Of a DNA stretch of 49,909 bases, positions 8,671 through 16,420 are shown piece after piece. The notes under the pieces were generated by a model. That model was not told the origin of the DNA. It saw only the letters and a program-made list of their open reading frames with translations, and made no database searches. The position numbers were made by a program, and so were the translations under genes. This DNA is from CBDUQI01 sp965369325. GTDB lineage: Bacteria; Pseudomonadota; Gammaproteobacteria; Steroidobacterales; JBCBZW01. Each line of letters begins with the position of its first letter. Position 1 is the first letter of the stretch. The DNA lies in the NCBI GenBank assembly GCA_965369325.1, contig CBDUQI010000012.1, positions 1 through 49,909 of the forward strand. The letters are read 5' to 3'.

Positions 8671-10797
8671 ATGATCCCACGGCCGTACTTCCCCTCGCGC
8701 GCCATGCGAAAACCGATGGTCAAATGGTTTTCGCCGGATATCCTGCTGCGTACGGCCCTGCAGTTGGTGCGCTCAGCAATCGTGGGCTCGCAATTGGATA
8801 CCCGCGAACTGCAGAGCCTGCCAGAGATCGAAGCGGAGGCGGCTCGCGCGGCGCATGAGGATGCCAACCCGAACTCCGGTGACAACTACGATGCTGATGC
8901 CAGCGGTGCTGGCGAACGCCGCGCCGGGAGCGAAGCCAGACAGTACGAATTTGACGGCGAGGAAGACTTCGTCTTCGACTTTATGGCGGATACGGGCGAT
9001 GGCTGGGATCCGACCTACTCGGTGGCCAGCCTGCTGGCGCGGGATCAGTTGCAGGTGCCCGATGCCAGCGGCGAAGGCAGCAAGACCACGTTGAGGCGAG
9101 GCCGCTTTGTTGTGCTGGGTGGTGATGCGGTGTATCCGATTCCAAGCGATCGCGCCTATCGCGATCGGCTGGTACGGCCGCTGCGCTATGCCTGGGACTG
9201 GTGCTGGGAAACCACTGTCTGCGCTCGCAAGGGCTGCGATCGGGAGTTTGGGGATTACGCCTTTCCCGAGCCGTCGCCCAAGATCTACGTGCTGCCGGGG
9301 AATCACGATTGGTACGATTCGTTAAGTGCATTTAAGAACCGGTTTTGCAACGTTTCGCGCCCGCGCCGTATCGGCGGCTGGGTGACCGATCAGTCGCGCA
9401 GCTACTTTGCGTTGGCGCTGCCTGAGCAGTGGTATCTGTTCGCACTGGATTTCGGCATCAACAGCTACTCGCTGGATAATCTGCAGTACAACTATTTTTC
9501 CGGGGTGATTGACACATTGCCCTCGCAGGCGCGCATCATACTCTGCGCGGCTGAGCCGGACTGGGTTAACGGGGCCGTCCAGAATCCGGCGCTGTATCGT
9601 CGTTACCAAAGCGTGGAGCGGATGATCAGTCGCCGCTTTGAAGACAGCGCAGAACCGGCGCCCCGGGTCATGCTTAACCTCTCGGGCGATACGCACAACT
9701 ATCAGCGTTACGAGCGCCTTACGTCCGATCAGGTGAAAGACGAAGTTGCCGAGCTGGCGCAGCAGGATGGGCTGAGCGAGCAGCAGGCTGCGGATGCTTG
9801 CACCGCCTCACTTGAGCAGCACTACCCCCGGCAGAAAATTGTCGCGGGCGGCGGCGGCGCCTTCCTCGCCCCGACGCATGGCTTTAATGCAGGGCGCATG
9901 CGTAAGGTGCCCACCGAGCATTTTAAACGCGGTGCGGAGGTGGACGACAAGGTGGCCGAAGTGGCTGTGTCTGATCTGTATCAGTTAGCTTCATGCTACC
10001 CGGCGCCAGAGCTCTCGCGCTGGCTGGCGCTTAAGGCCGCCCTCCTGTTCGCGCCACGCAACGTTCTTTTGATGGGGTTTATTGCCACGCTGTATCTGCT
10101 CCTGGCCTGGCCCATGCGTGGGTTTTTGAATAGCTGGATCAGCGCGCCGGGGATCGAGTCGTTTCTGGACACCGGTCTGAATTTCATGTCGCTGGTGATT
10201 TCGATCACGCTGGTGGTGCTGTTCACGCTGCTGGTGCGCAGTCGGCCAAGCCTTGGGCTGACCATCGCGGGCGTGTTGCACGGACTGGCGCAGGTGGCCC
10301 TTTTGTATGGTGGCTACGCGCTGGTCTACTTTTACGTGGCCAAGTACATCGCTCCGTTTTTGCCGCTGAGCGAAGTCACTTTTCCGATTACGCGCGACAT
10401 CATATATTTTGTGCTGATTGGTGGCGCTGCAACGGTGCTGCTGGGGTGGGCGCTGTGGCTGTTTCTTAGACTGTTCGGCGGCGCGCACGATGCGTTATTC
10501 AGCAGCGCCGCGATCCCCACACACAAGCACTTTTTGCGCATCGTCATCGCCAGGGGAGGGCGCCTGAGTGTCTACCCTATCGCGATTCCCAAGCCGGTCA
10601 CTTATTCCCAGCCGGCCGAGGACGAACTGCACGCAAGCACCCGGGCGCGGCTGGCTCGTGTTAACGGTGAGGACTGGCAGCGCAAGCCCTGTCATGTGGC
10701 GCCCGATGCACCGTCGCGACAATCCGAGCCGATTGACTACCACCTGATTGAATCACCGATAGTGATCGACGTGCCCGACTCGCGCGCCCAAGGTTGA
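8671..10797 (+). CDS. Membrane-anchored calcineurin-like metallophosphoesterase
   Basis: A 708-aa protein with an N-terminal metallophosphoesterase domain and a membrane C-terminal half. Metal-site motifs in order: DFMADTGDGWD (about 103-113), VVLGGDAVYP (147-156), VLPGNHDWYD (near 210), NLSGDTHNYQRY (near 335) and GGGGAFLAPTH. About four transmembrane segments occupy residues about 450-610 and a soluble tail follows. I start at ATG 8671 with AGGAG 7 nt upstream; the frame is open from 8593, but that start overlaps the divergent GMC gene and lacks an RBS. The acidic, low-complexity stretch DNYDADASGAGE near residue 70 is unlike the rest. It could be a phosphatase or phosphodiesterase acting at the inner membrane; the substrate is not evident. 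Confidence 0.82.
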   Translation: MIPRPYFPSRAMRKPMVKWFSPDILLRTALQLVRSAIVGSQLDTRELQSLPEIEAEAARAAHEDANPNSGDNYDADASGAGERRAGSEARQYEFDGEEDFVFDFMADTGDGWDPTYSVASLLARDQLQVPDASGEGSKTTLRRGRFVVLGGDAVYPIPSDRAYRDRLVRPLRYAWDWCWETTVCARKGCDREFGDYAFPEPSPKIYVLPGNHDWYDSLSAFKNRFCNVSRPRRIGGWVTDQSRSYFALALPEQWYLFALDFGINSYSLDNLQYNYFSGVIDTLPSQARIILCAAEPDWVNGAVQNPALYRRYQSVERMISRRFEDSAEPAPRVMLNLSGDTHNYQRYERLTSDQVKDEVAELAQQDGLSEQQAADACTASLEQHYPRQKIVAGGGGAFLAPTHGFNAGRMRKVPTEHFKRGAEVDDKVAEVAVSDLYQLASCYPAPELSRWLALKAALLFAPRNVLLMGFIATLYLLLAWPMRGFLNSWISAPGIESFLDTGLNFMSLVISITLVVLFTLLVRSRPSLGLTIAGVLHGLAQVALLYGGYALVYFYVAKYIAPFLPLSEVTFPITRDIIYFVLIGGAATVLLGWALWLFLRLFGGAHDALFSSAAIPTHKHFLRIVIARGGRLSVYPIAIPKPVTYSQPAEDELHASTRARLARVNGEDWQRKPCHVAPDAPSRQSEPIDYHLIESPIVIDVPDSRAQG

Positions 10798-10871
10798 TCG
10801 CTGGGGGCTGCTTTAACGCCCATCCTGTTTGCCGGGCGAGGTGCGCACCTGAATGTATGGAGAATGCTCAA

Positions 10872-11327
10872 GTGACCGTTTCTGCCTCGTCCATGGCGTA
10901 CGGCGCCATCATATTTGCCACCGGCGTTGGTATCCCGGTGATGGCAGCCCTGAATGCCCATCTGGGGGCACGGATTGAAAGCCCCAATGGCGCCGCGTTG
11001 ATTCTTTTTGTCGTGGCATTCAGCGTCGCGGCTGTCGGCGTGCTGATGACTGGCGTGCCAACCCGCGAGTCACTTGGCAATGTACCCGTCGGGTACTTTG
11101 GCGGGGGACTGCTGGTGGCGTTTTACGTGTTGTCGATTACCTGGCTGGCGCCCCGCATCGGCGTCGGCAATGCAATTTTTCTGGTGCTGCTGGGGCAACT
11201 GGGCTCGGCCGCTGCGATAGATCATTTCGGCGCGTTCGGTGCCACACCTTCGCCGCTTTCGTGGCGTCGCGGCATCGGCCTGATGTTCATGCTGGTAGGC
11301 GTGTGCCTTGCCCGGCAGTTCAGGTAG
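10872..11327 (+). CDS. YdcZ/DMT-type small membrane transporter
   Basis: Short membrane protein of about 151 aa with five hydrophobic segments, matching the YdcZ family (drug/metabolite transporter superfamily, half-size). The family features MAALNAHLGARI and IESPNGAALILFVVAF are present. I favour GTG 10872 because GGAG lies 9 nt upstream; ATG 10857 is in frame but has a poor RBS. The frame also extends back to 10794, overlapping the phosphoesterase stop. It probably works as a dimer or pair, and the substrate is unknown. The 3' end overlaps the convergent YciI-like gene by 8 nt, which leaves no room for a separate terminator. Confidence 0.75.
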   Translation: MTVSASSMAYGAIIFATGVGIPVMAALNAHLGARIESPNGAALILFVVAFSVAAVGVLMTGVPTRESLGNVPVGYFGGGLLVAFYVLSITWLAPRIGVGNAIFLVLLGQLGSAAAIDHFGAFGATPSPLSWRRGIGLMFMLVGVCLARQFR

Positions 11328-11640
11328 CGCCCAGCGCCTGCGGGTTAAAGCCGGCCACCCGGTACGGGAACAACTGCGCCGCCATCACGTTTTTGGCCAC
11401 CGCCGGGTCGGCCTGCATCAGCGCTAATGCTTGCGGCTGATCAGGTGCTGCGAGAATCACCAGACCGAAGGTGTCGGCGTCGTTGTTCAGGGTGCGCCCG
11501 AACAATGCGGCCTTGCCCGCATCCCGCAAACCTTCAAGGTAAGCCAGGTGCTCGCCCAGCACGGCGGCCTCCTGCGCGTTGGGGCCCTCCGTCAGCAGGC
11601 CTTGGCGCTGCACCTTAAGGACGTAAATAAACTGTTCCAT
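11320..11640 (-). CDS. YciI-like small protein
   Basis: A 106-aa protein of the YciI type (dimeric alpha/beta barrel, ferredoxin-like fold). The start MEQFIYVLKV, the middle EHLAYLEGLRDAGKAALFG and FGLVILAAPDQPQALALMQADPAV follow the family pattern of a strand, then helix, then the DP turn. Its biochemical role is generally unknown; some members bind small aromatic ligands. It is monocistronic, overlapping the convergent YdcZ gene by 8 nt and divergent from the molybdopterin oxidoreductase 135 nt away. Confidence 0.8.
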   Translation of the reverse strand: MEQFIYVLKVQRQGLLTEGPNAQEAAVLGEHLAYLEGLRDAGKAALFGRTLNNDADTFGLVILAAPDQPQALALMQADPAVAKNVMAAQLFPYRVAGFNPQALGAT

Positions 11641-11775
11641 GTGTTGGCTCCTGTGGCGGACTGCCGATAATGCCTCACGCGGCGTATCTGGTCGATGCCG
11701 TGCACGCTGCTCCCCCCACGGTTTCGCTATACTGCACCCAAGACAGGGTCAATTCTGATTAGTGGAGCAGCAATC

Positions 11776-14031
11776 ATGAGCGACTGGCAACCCAACGCCT
11801 GCATTCTGTGCGAGAACAACTGCGGTATTGAGGTGAAAGTGGGCGGTGAGGATGGCCGTCAGTTTCTCAAGATACGCGGCGACGATGCGCACCCTGCCTC
11901 GCAGGGATACCTGTGCCAGAAAGCCACCCGCCTGAATTACTACCAGAACGGCCGTGATCGTCTGATGGGCCCTATGCGCCGTCGCGCCGACGGCAGCTTT
12001 GAGCAGGTAAGCTGGGATACGGCAATCGCGCAGGTCGCGGAGCGACTGGCGGCGGTGCGCGATACTCACGGCGGTGACAAGATTTTTTATTACGGCGGTG
12101 GCGGTCAGGGGAATCATCTGCCGGCCGGCTACGCTATTTCTACCCTGCAGGCGCTGGGCGTAAAGCACCGCTCCAATGCGCTGGCGCAGGAGAAGACCGG
12201 CGAGGCGCGGGTTGCGAGCGCGATGTTTGGCGCGATGGCGCGCAATGGCGACTTCGAGCATTGCGAAGTCGGCGTATTCATCGGCAAGAATCCGTGGCAG
12301 TCGCACGGCATCCCGCGGGCCCGCGTGCTGGTGCGGGAAATTGCGCGGGACCCCGAGCGCACGTTGGTGGTGTTTGACCCTCGCGTGAGCGAGAGTGCGG
12401 CGATGGCCGACTTTCACATTCAGGTGAAGCCCGCCACCGATGCCTGGGCGCTGTCCGCTTTGTTGGGTGCGATGGCGCAGGACGGGCATGTGGATAGCCA
12501 ATGGATGGCGGAGCACACCACGGGCATGGATGAGGTATTGGCCGTGCTGAGCCAGGTGCCGGTGGCCGAGTATTGTGCTTACAGTGGCGTGCCGGAGCAG
12601 CAGATTCGCGCGTTGGCGAAACGGCTGGGGCAGGCACAGAGTATCGCCTTCGCTGAAGATCTGGGTGTGCAGATGAATCGCCACTCGACCCTGGTGAGTT
12701 ATCTGCATCGTTTGCTGTGGCTGATGACGGGTAGTTTTGGTAAGAAGGGCTCGCAGTACATCCCCAACGCATTGCGTGCCTTGCTACGAGTGTCCAGCGG
12801 CAGTAAGCGCTCGCCGGTCACCGGGGCCGAGATTGTGTCGGGCCTGATGCCGTGTAATTCCATTGCTGATGAAATCCTTACCGATCACCCGGCGCGCTTT
12901 CGCGGCATGATTGTGGAGACAGCCAATCCGGCGCACTCGTTAGCGGATTCCGCCAGGTTTGCCCGCGCGATGCGCGCGCTGGATTTTTGCGTGGTGATTG
13001 ATATTGCCATGAGTGAAACTGCCCGCCACGCGGACTACATATTGCCGGCGCCCACACAATATGAGAAAGCCGAAGCCACATTTTTCAATTTTGAGATGCC
13101 CGCCAACTACTTTCATCTGCGACGCGCAATACTGGCGCCGCCGCCGGAGGCCGACGTGCTCACCGAGGCCGAGATCCACACCCGATTGGTGGAGGCGCTG
13201 GGCGCGATGCCCGATGAGCTGGCGCAACTGCAGGCAGCTATGCAGGCACACGGTCGCCCGGGGCTGGCCATGGCGCTAATGATGGCGAACCAGAGCAACC
13301 CTGAGATGCGAAACCTGGCGCCGGTGGCGCTGCATCGTGTGTTGGGCCCCACGCTGCCACCGGATGCCAGTAACGCGGCCGCTATCTGGGCAGTGGCGCA
13401 CTTGTTCGCACTAAACAATGCCGACAGCCTGGCGCGCGCCGGCATTGAAGGCAGCGGTGTGGAGTTAGGCGAGAGTTTGTTTGAGAAAATTCTGAACAGC
13501 CCCAGCGGCATGGTGTTTTCAGTGGATGAGTATGAGCGCAGCTGGGAGGCAGTAACCCTGCCAGAGCAGCGTATCAACGGGCACATCGAAGAGTTGCTGG
13601 CGCAAGTGCCGTCGTTGCGCAGCGGGCCGCCGTCGCTGACGGATGCAGATTTCCCGTTTGTGCTGTCAGTGGGCGAGCGGCGTTCCTTCACGGCCAACAC
13701 CATCTACCGCGACCCGGACTGGCGGCGCAAAGATCACGGGGGCGCGCTTTGCATCAGCCCGCAGGATGCGCAGGCATTGGGTTTGGCGGATGCCGGGTTG
13801 GCCCGGATACGCACGCGGGCAGGTGAGGCGTGCGTGGTCGTGGAGGTTTCCGATCGTATGCAGCCTGGGCACGTGTCGCTGCCAAATGGCACGGGCCTGG
13901 ACAACGCGGATGGCAATGGCGCCAGGCGAGTCGGCGTTGCCCCCAACGAATTGACCAGCACCGACGACCGCGACCCGTTCGTGGGCACGCCGTGGCACAA
14001 ATCGGTGCCGGCGCACATCGAGGCCGCGTAA
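11776..14031 (+). CDS. Molybdopterin-dependent oxidoreductase (formate dehydrogenase-like, bis-PGD type)
   Basis: A 751-aa enzyme of the DMSO reductase superfamily. Cys9, Cys12, Cys16 and Cys47 (CILCENNC...GYLCQKA) form a [4Fe-4S] site, and the Lys after the last Cys is the usual electron relay. RLMGPMRR, WDTAIAQVAERLA, GKNPWQSHG and the C-terminal molydopterin-binding region (HVSLPNGTGLDN) match the family. No Cys or Sec is obvious at the expected Mo-ligand position near residue 140, where the sequence reads RSNALAQEKTG, so the ligand is unclear. No Tat signal, so it is cytoplasmic. The start is ATG 11776 with GGAG 8 nt upstream. A methyltransferase fusion starts 2 nt after its stop. Substrate unknown. 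Confidence 0.82.
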   Translation: MSDWQPNACILCENNCGIEVKVGGEDGRQFLKIRGDDAHPASQGYLCQKATRLNYYQNGRDRLMGPMRRRADGSFEQVSWDTAIAQVAERLAAVRDTHGGDKIFYYGGGGQGNHLPAGYAISTLQALGVKHRSNALAQEKTGEARVASAMFGAMARNGDFEHCEVGVFIGKNPWQSHGIPRARVLVREIARDPERTLVVFDPRVSESAAMADFHIQVKPATDAWALSALLGAMAQDGHVDSQWMAEHTTGMDEVLAVLSQVPVAEYCAYSGVPEQQIRALAKRLGQAQSIAFAEDLGVQMNRHSTLVSYLHRLLWLMTGSFGKKGSQYIPNALRALLRVSSGSKRSPVTGAEIVSGLMPCNSIADEILTDHPARFRGMIVETANPAHSLADSARFARAMRALDFCVVIDIAMSETARHADYILPAPTQYEKAEATFFNFEMPANYFHLRRAILAPPPEADVLTEAEIHTRLVEALGAMPDELAQLQAAMQAHGRPGLAMALMMANQSNPEMRNLAPVALHRVLGPTLPPDASNAAAIWAVAHLFALNNADSLARAGIEGSGVELGESLFEKILNSPSGMVFSVDEYERSWEAVTLPEQRINGHIEELLAQVPSLRSGPPSLTDADFPFVLSVGERRSFTANTIYRDPDWRRKDHGGALCISPQDAQALGLADAGLARIRTRAGEACVVVEVSDRMQPGHVSLPNGTGLDNADGNGARRVGVAPNELTSTDDRDPFVGTPWHKSVPAHIEAA

Positions 14032-14033
14032 CG

Positions 14034-15749
14034 GTGCCGGCTTACTCGCCTGGGTACGAGGCCCTCGCGGCTAAGCTGCACCGTCACGAGAGCGTGGTGT
14101 TGGACGGCGCGGTGGCGACGGAGTTGCAGGCGCGGGGCGCACGCGGGTTCCATTTGTCGGATTCGGATCACTGGGGCTTTGAGGCATTGCATCACATGCC
14201 GCAAGCGGTGTCCGATGTGCACGCCAGCTATCTGCAGGCTGGTTGCGATGTGGTCACCACCAATACGTACAGCATTCTGGATGTGACCGCGCCGGGTGCG
14301 TTGAGTCAAAGCCCGCAGCCGCTGCACTGGATGGATCTCACCCGTACTGCGACCCGCCTGGCACATGAGGCAATCGCGCAGACCGGCAGCAGCGCCGCGG
14401 TGGCGTTCAGCATCGGCGGCGACGCGATGAGTGATGATCATCTGCGCACGGTGCAGTTGTTGCTGCGCTGCTTTGAAGACTCGGTACCCGATCTGGTGAT
14501 GTTTGAGACGCTCTCGATGATGCAGGACAGCCGCACGCGCGAGGCGATCAAGCTGTTGATGGATGCCGGGTATCCGGTATGGGTGAGTTTTCGTCGCTGC
14601 CGCGAAGGGGTCTGCGGCATTCACGGCCAGCTGTGGGGCGGCCCCGAGGGTGATTACTTTGGTCGCCTGGCCGCTGAGCTGCAGGAGCTGGGCGTGGGGG
14701 CACTGCTGATTAACTGCTTGCCCGCGTTTAGGGTGGAAGGCACGCTGCAATGGCTGGCAGACTTTACCGATCTACCGCTTGGGGTGTATCCGAACCTCGG
14801 CCGCTACGTTGACCCGCAATGGCGCTTTGATGAGCACACGACCCCTGATGGATACGTGACTCAGGCGTTGGCCTGGCACGATGAGGGTGCCCGCATTCTG
14901 GGTGGCTGCTGTGGGGTACGCCCGGCGCACATCGCGGCGCTGGCACAGGCGCTCGACGGCAAGGCGGTGCCGCACGCAAAGAGCAAAAAAGCGCGGGTCT
15001 CACCCGCCCGCGCGCGACGCAGCGAGCCGGTGCAGCCGTGGGAGGATCAGGAGGGGCGCCCGGTGTTTCCGCTGCCGCTGCCTGAGATTCGCTGCGAGCC
15101 GGATGTGTTCGTGCCGACACAGGGGAGCTACCTAGTGTGGAAGTATCTGCTGAACCAGCGGATTGGTCAGGGCCAACGCTGCCTGGATGTGGGATGCGGT
15201 GCTGGGTTGCTCTCGATTCAGCTTGCGTTGAACGGAGCCACCCGTGTGGTCGCTATGGACATAGAGAAAGCGGCCGTTGCCAACACCCTGACCAATGCGT
15301 TTCGCAACGGCGTGGATAAGATTATTCGCGGGGAAGTGGCCGACCTGTACACGCTTGAGGCCAAGCACATGTACGACGTCATCGTCGCCAGCTTGTACCA
15401 AATGCCCACCGACCCCAAAGGTGAGCTCAGCGGTCATCGGCCGGTGGATTACTGGGGCCGCAATCTGCTGGATTACTTTATCTCGATGCTGCCCGATCTG
15501 CTGGCGGCGGATGGGGTTGCCTATATTATGCAGATATCGTTGCTGGGCCAGGAGGAGACCGCGCGGCAACTGCGCGCCGAGGGCTTCAAATCCCGTGTGC
15601 TGGATTACAACCTATACCGCTTTACGCCGGTGTTCCTGGAGAACCTGGAGCAGATCGAGCGGGTCGAGCAGGCCAGCGATGCGTACCACTTCTCGTACCG
15701 CGATCGGCACGTGATGGTGATGTACCTGATTGAAGTGACGCGCGAGTGA
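14034..15749 (+). CDS. Homocysteine S-methyltransferase fused to a SAM-dependent methyltransferase
   Basis: A 571-aa two-domain protein. Residues 1-310 form a homocysteine S-methyltransferase barrel: VLDGAVATELQARG (22-35) and the zinc ligands Cys228 (LLINCLPA) and Cys292/Cys293 (GGCCG). Residues 311-345 are a basic, Pro/Ala-rich linker. Residues about 355-571 form a class I SAM methyltransferase with motif I CLDVGCGAGLLSIQLA (383-398), acidic motif MDIEKAAVANTL, and VIVASLYQMPTDP as motif IV. I start at GTG 14034, with GAGG about 10 nt upstream; the frame extends back inside the Mo gene but is not family-like there. The first domain moves a methyl group to homocysteine or another thiol or selenol; the second uses SAM on an unknown acceptor. 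Coupled to the molybdoenzyme. Confidence 0.85.
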   Translation: MPAYSPGYEALAAKLHRHESVVLDGAVATELQARGARGFHLSDSDHWGFEALHHMPQAVSDVHASYLQAGCDVVTTNTYSILDVTAPGALSQSPQPLHWMDLTRTATRLAHEAIAQTGSSAAVAFSIGGDAMSDDHLRTVQLLLRCFEDSVPDLVMFETLSMMQDSRTREAIKLLMDAGYPVWVSFRRCREGVCGIHGQLWGGPEGDYFGRLAAELQELGVGALLINCLPAFRVEGTLQWLADFTDLPLGVYPNLGRYVDPQWRFDEHTTPDGYVTQALAWHDEGARILGGCCGVRPAHIAALAQALDGKAVPHAKSKKARVSPARARRSEPVQPWEDQEGRPVFPLPLPEIRCEPDVFVPTQGSYLVWKYLLNQRIGQGQRCLDVGCGAGLLSIQLALNGATRVVAMDIEKAAVANTLTNAFRNGVDKIIRGEVADLYTLEAKHMYDVIVASLYQMPTDPKGELSGHRPVDYWGRNLLDYFISMLPDLLAADGVAYIMQISLLGQEETARQLRAEGFKSRVLDYNLYRFTPVFLENLEQIERVEQASDAYHFSYRDRHVMVMYLIEVTRE

Positions 15750-15754
15750 TGCTG

Positions 15755-16420
15755 CTAGTCCTGGGCGGGGGGTGACTGGGACTCATCACCCGGGCACGGC
15801 TGGCCAGCGACACCCCAGGCGAGTACATCGCTAACGTGCTCCTGCAACGAATACGGTGCCGGTTCCCGATTGCCGCCGGGGTTCCAGCCCCACAGGACCG
15901 GGCCCCGATGACCGGCATCTGCCACCAGATGCCTGGCGAGCCCCATCCAGTCGCGTCCGCCGTTACGTGCAGGATCGGAAAGCTGTGCGCATATGTACGC
16001 GGGTGATTTTCCGAACCACTCATACGCGACCGGTGCCAGGCGCCAGTCCAGCCCAAAATGCGGCGGCGCGTGGGGCTTCGATTCACGTGTGCTGAAGGTG
16101 CGATGGCAGGTCTGGCAAAGAAGGGTCTCGGCCCCGATGCGGCTTGCGCCCGCCAGGATGTTCATGCCGTGCGGTCGCGTTTTTCCATAGCTGGGGCCGG
16201 ACCACATTGGGATGTTGTCCGCACCCACATGACAGTTGGCGCAGCGCGGATGCGAGAGCACTTGATACACGCGCTCGAACGCTTGCAGCCCCTGCGCTGT
16301 GCTCACTGAGCCTTCGGCAGGTGGGTTGATGACGGCAAGCGGTTCGGACTCCGCCTGGGCTAGGCTTGCAGCAGCCGTGGCAACGATAAACAGCATTGCT
16401 CTCATCAGCCCGGCCCTCAT
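15755..16420 (-). CDS. Periplasmic diheme cytochrome c-type protein
   Basis: A 221-aa exported protein: signal peptide MRAGLMRAMLFIVATAAASL with cleavage near AQA. It has two heme-attachment sites, CANCH (Cys60, Cys63, His64) and CQTCH (Cys102, Cys105, His106). The start codon overlaps the stop of the molybdenum hydroxylase subunit by 4 nt. The likely role is electron acceptor for that enzyme in the periplasm, replacing the flavin subunit that cytoplasmic members use. Proteins of this kind are often labelled isoquinoline 1-oxidoreductase subunit because of this position. The C-terminal 80 residues (from about 140) are Trp/Pro-rich and not heme-binding. It is the last gene of the operon and ends 5 nt from the convergent methyltransferase fusion. 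Confidence 0.8.
   Translation of the reverse strand: MRAGLMRAMLFIVATAAASLAQAESEPLAVINPPAEGSVSTAQGLQAFERVYQVLSHPRCANCHVGADNIPMWSGPSYGKTRPHGMNILAGASRIGAETLLCQTCHRTFSTRESKPHAPPHFGLDWRLAPVAYEWFGKSPAYICAQLSDPARNGGRDWMGLARHLVADAGHRGPVLWGWNPGGNREPAPYSLQEHVSDVLAWGVAGQPCPGDESQSPPAQD

Noticed and set aside
11749..12708. 319-codon open frame on the minus strand
   Set aside because: Opposite the molybdopterin oxidoreductase, whose motifs are firm; translation is His/Arg-rich and featureless.
13734..14750. 338-codon open frame on the minus strand
   Set aside because: Opposite the oxidoreductase and methyltransferase genes, without domain signals.
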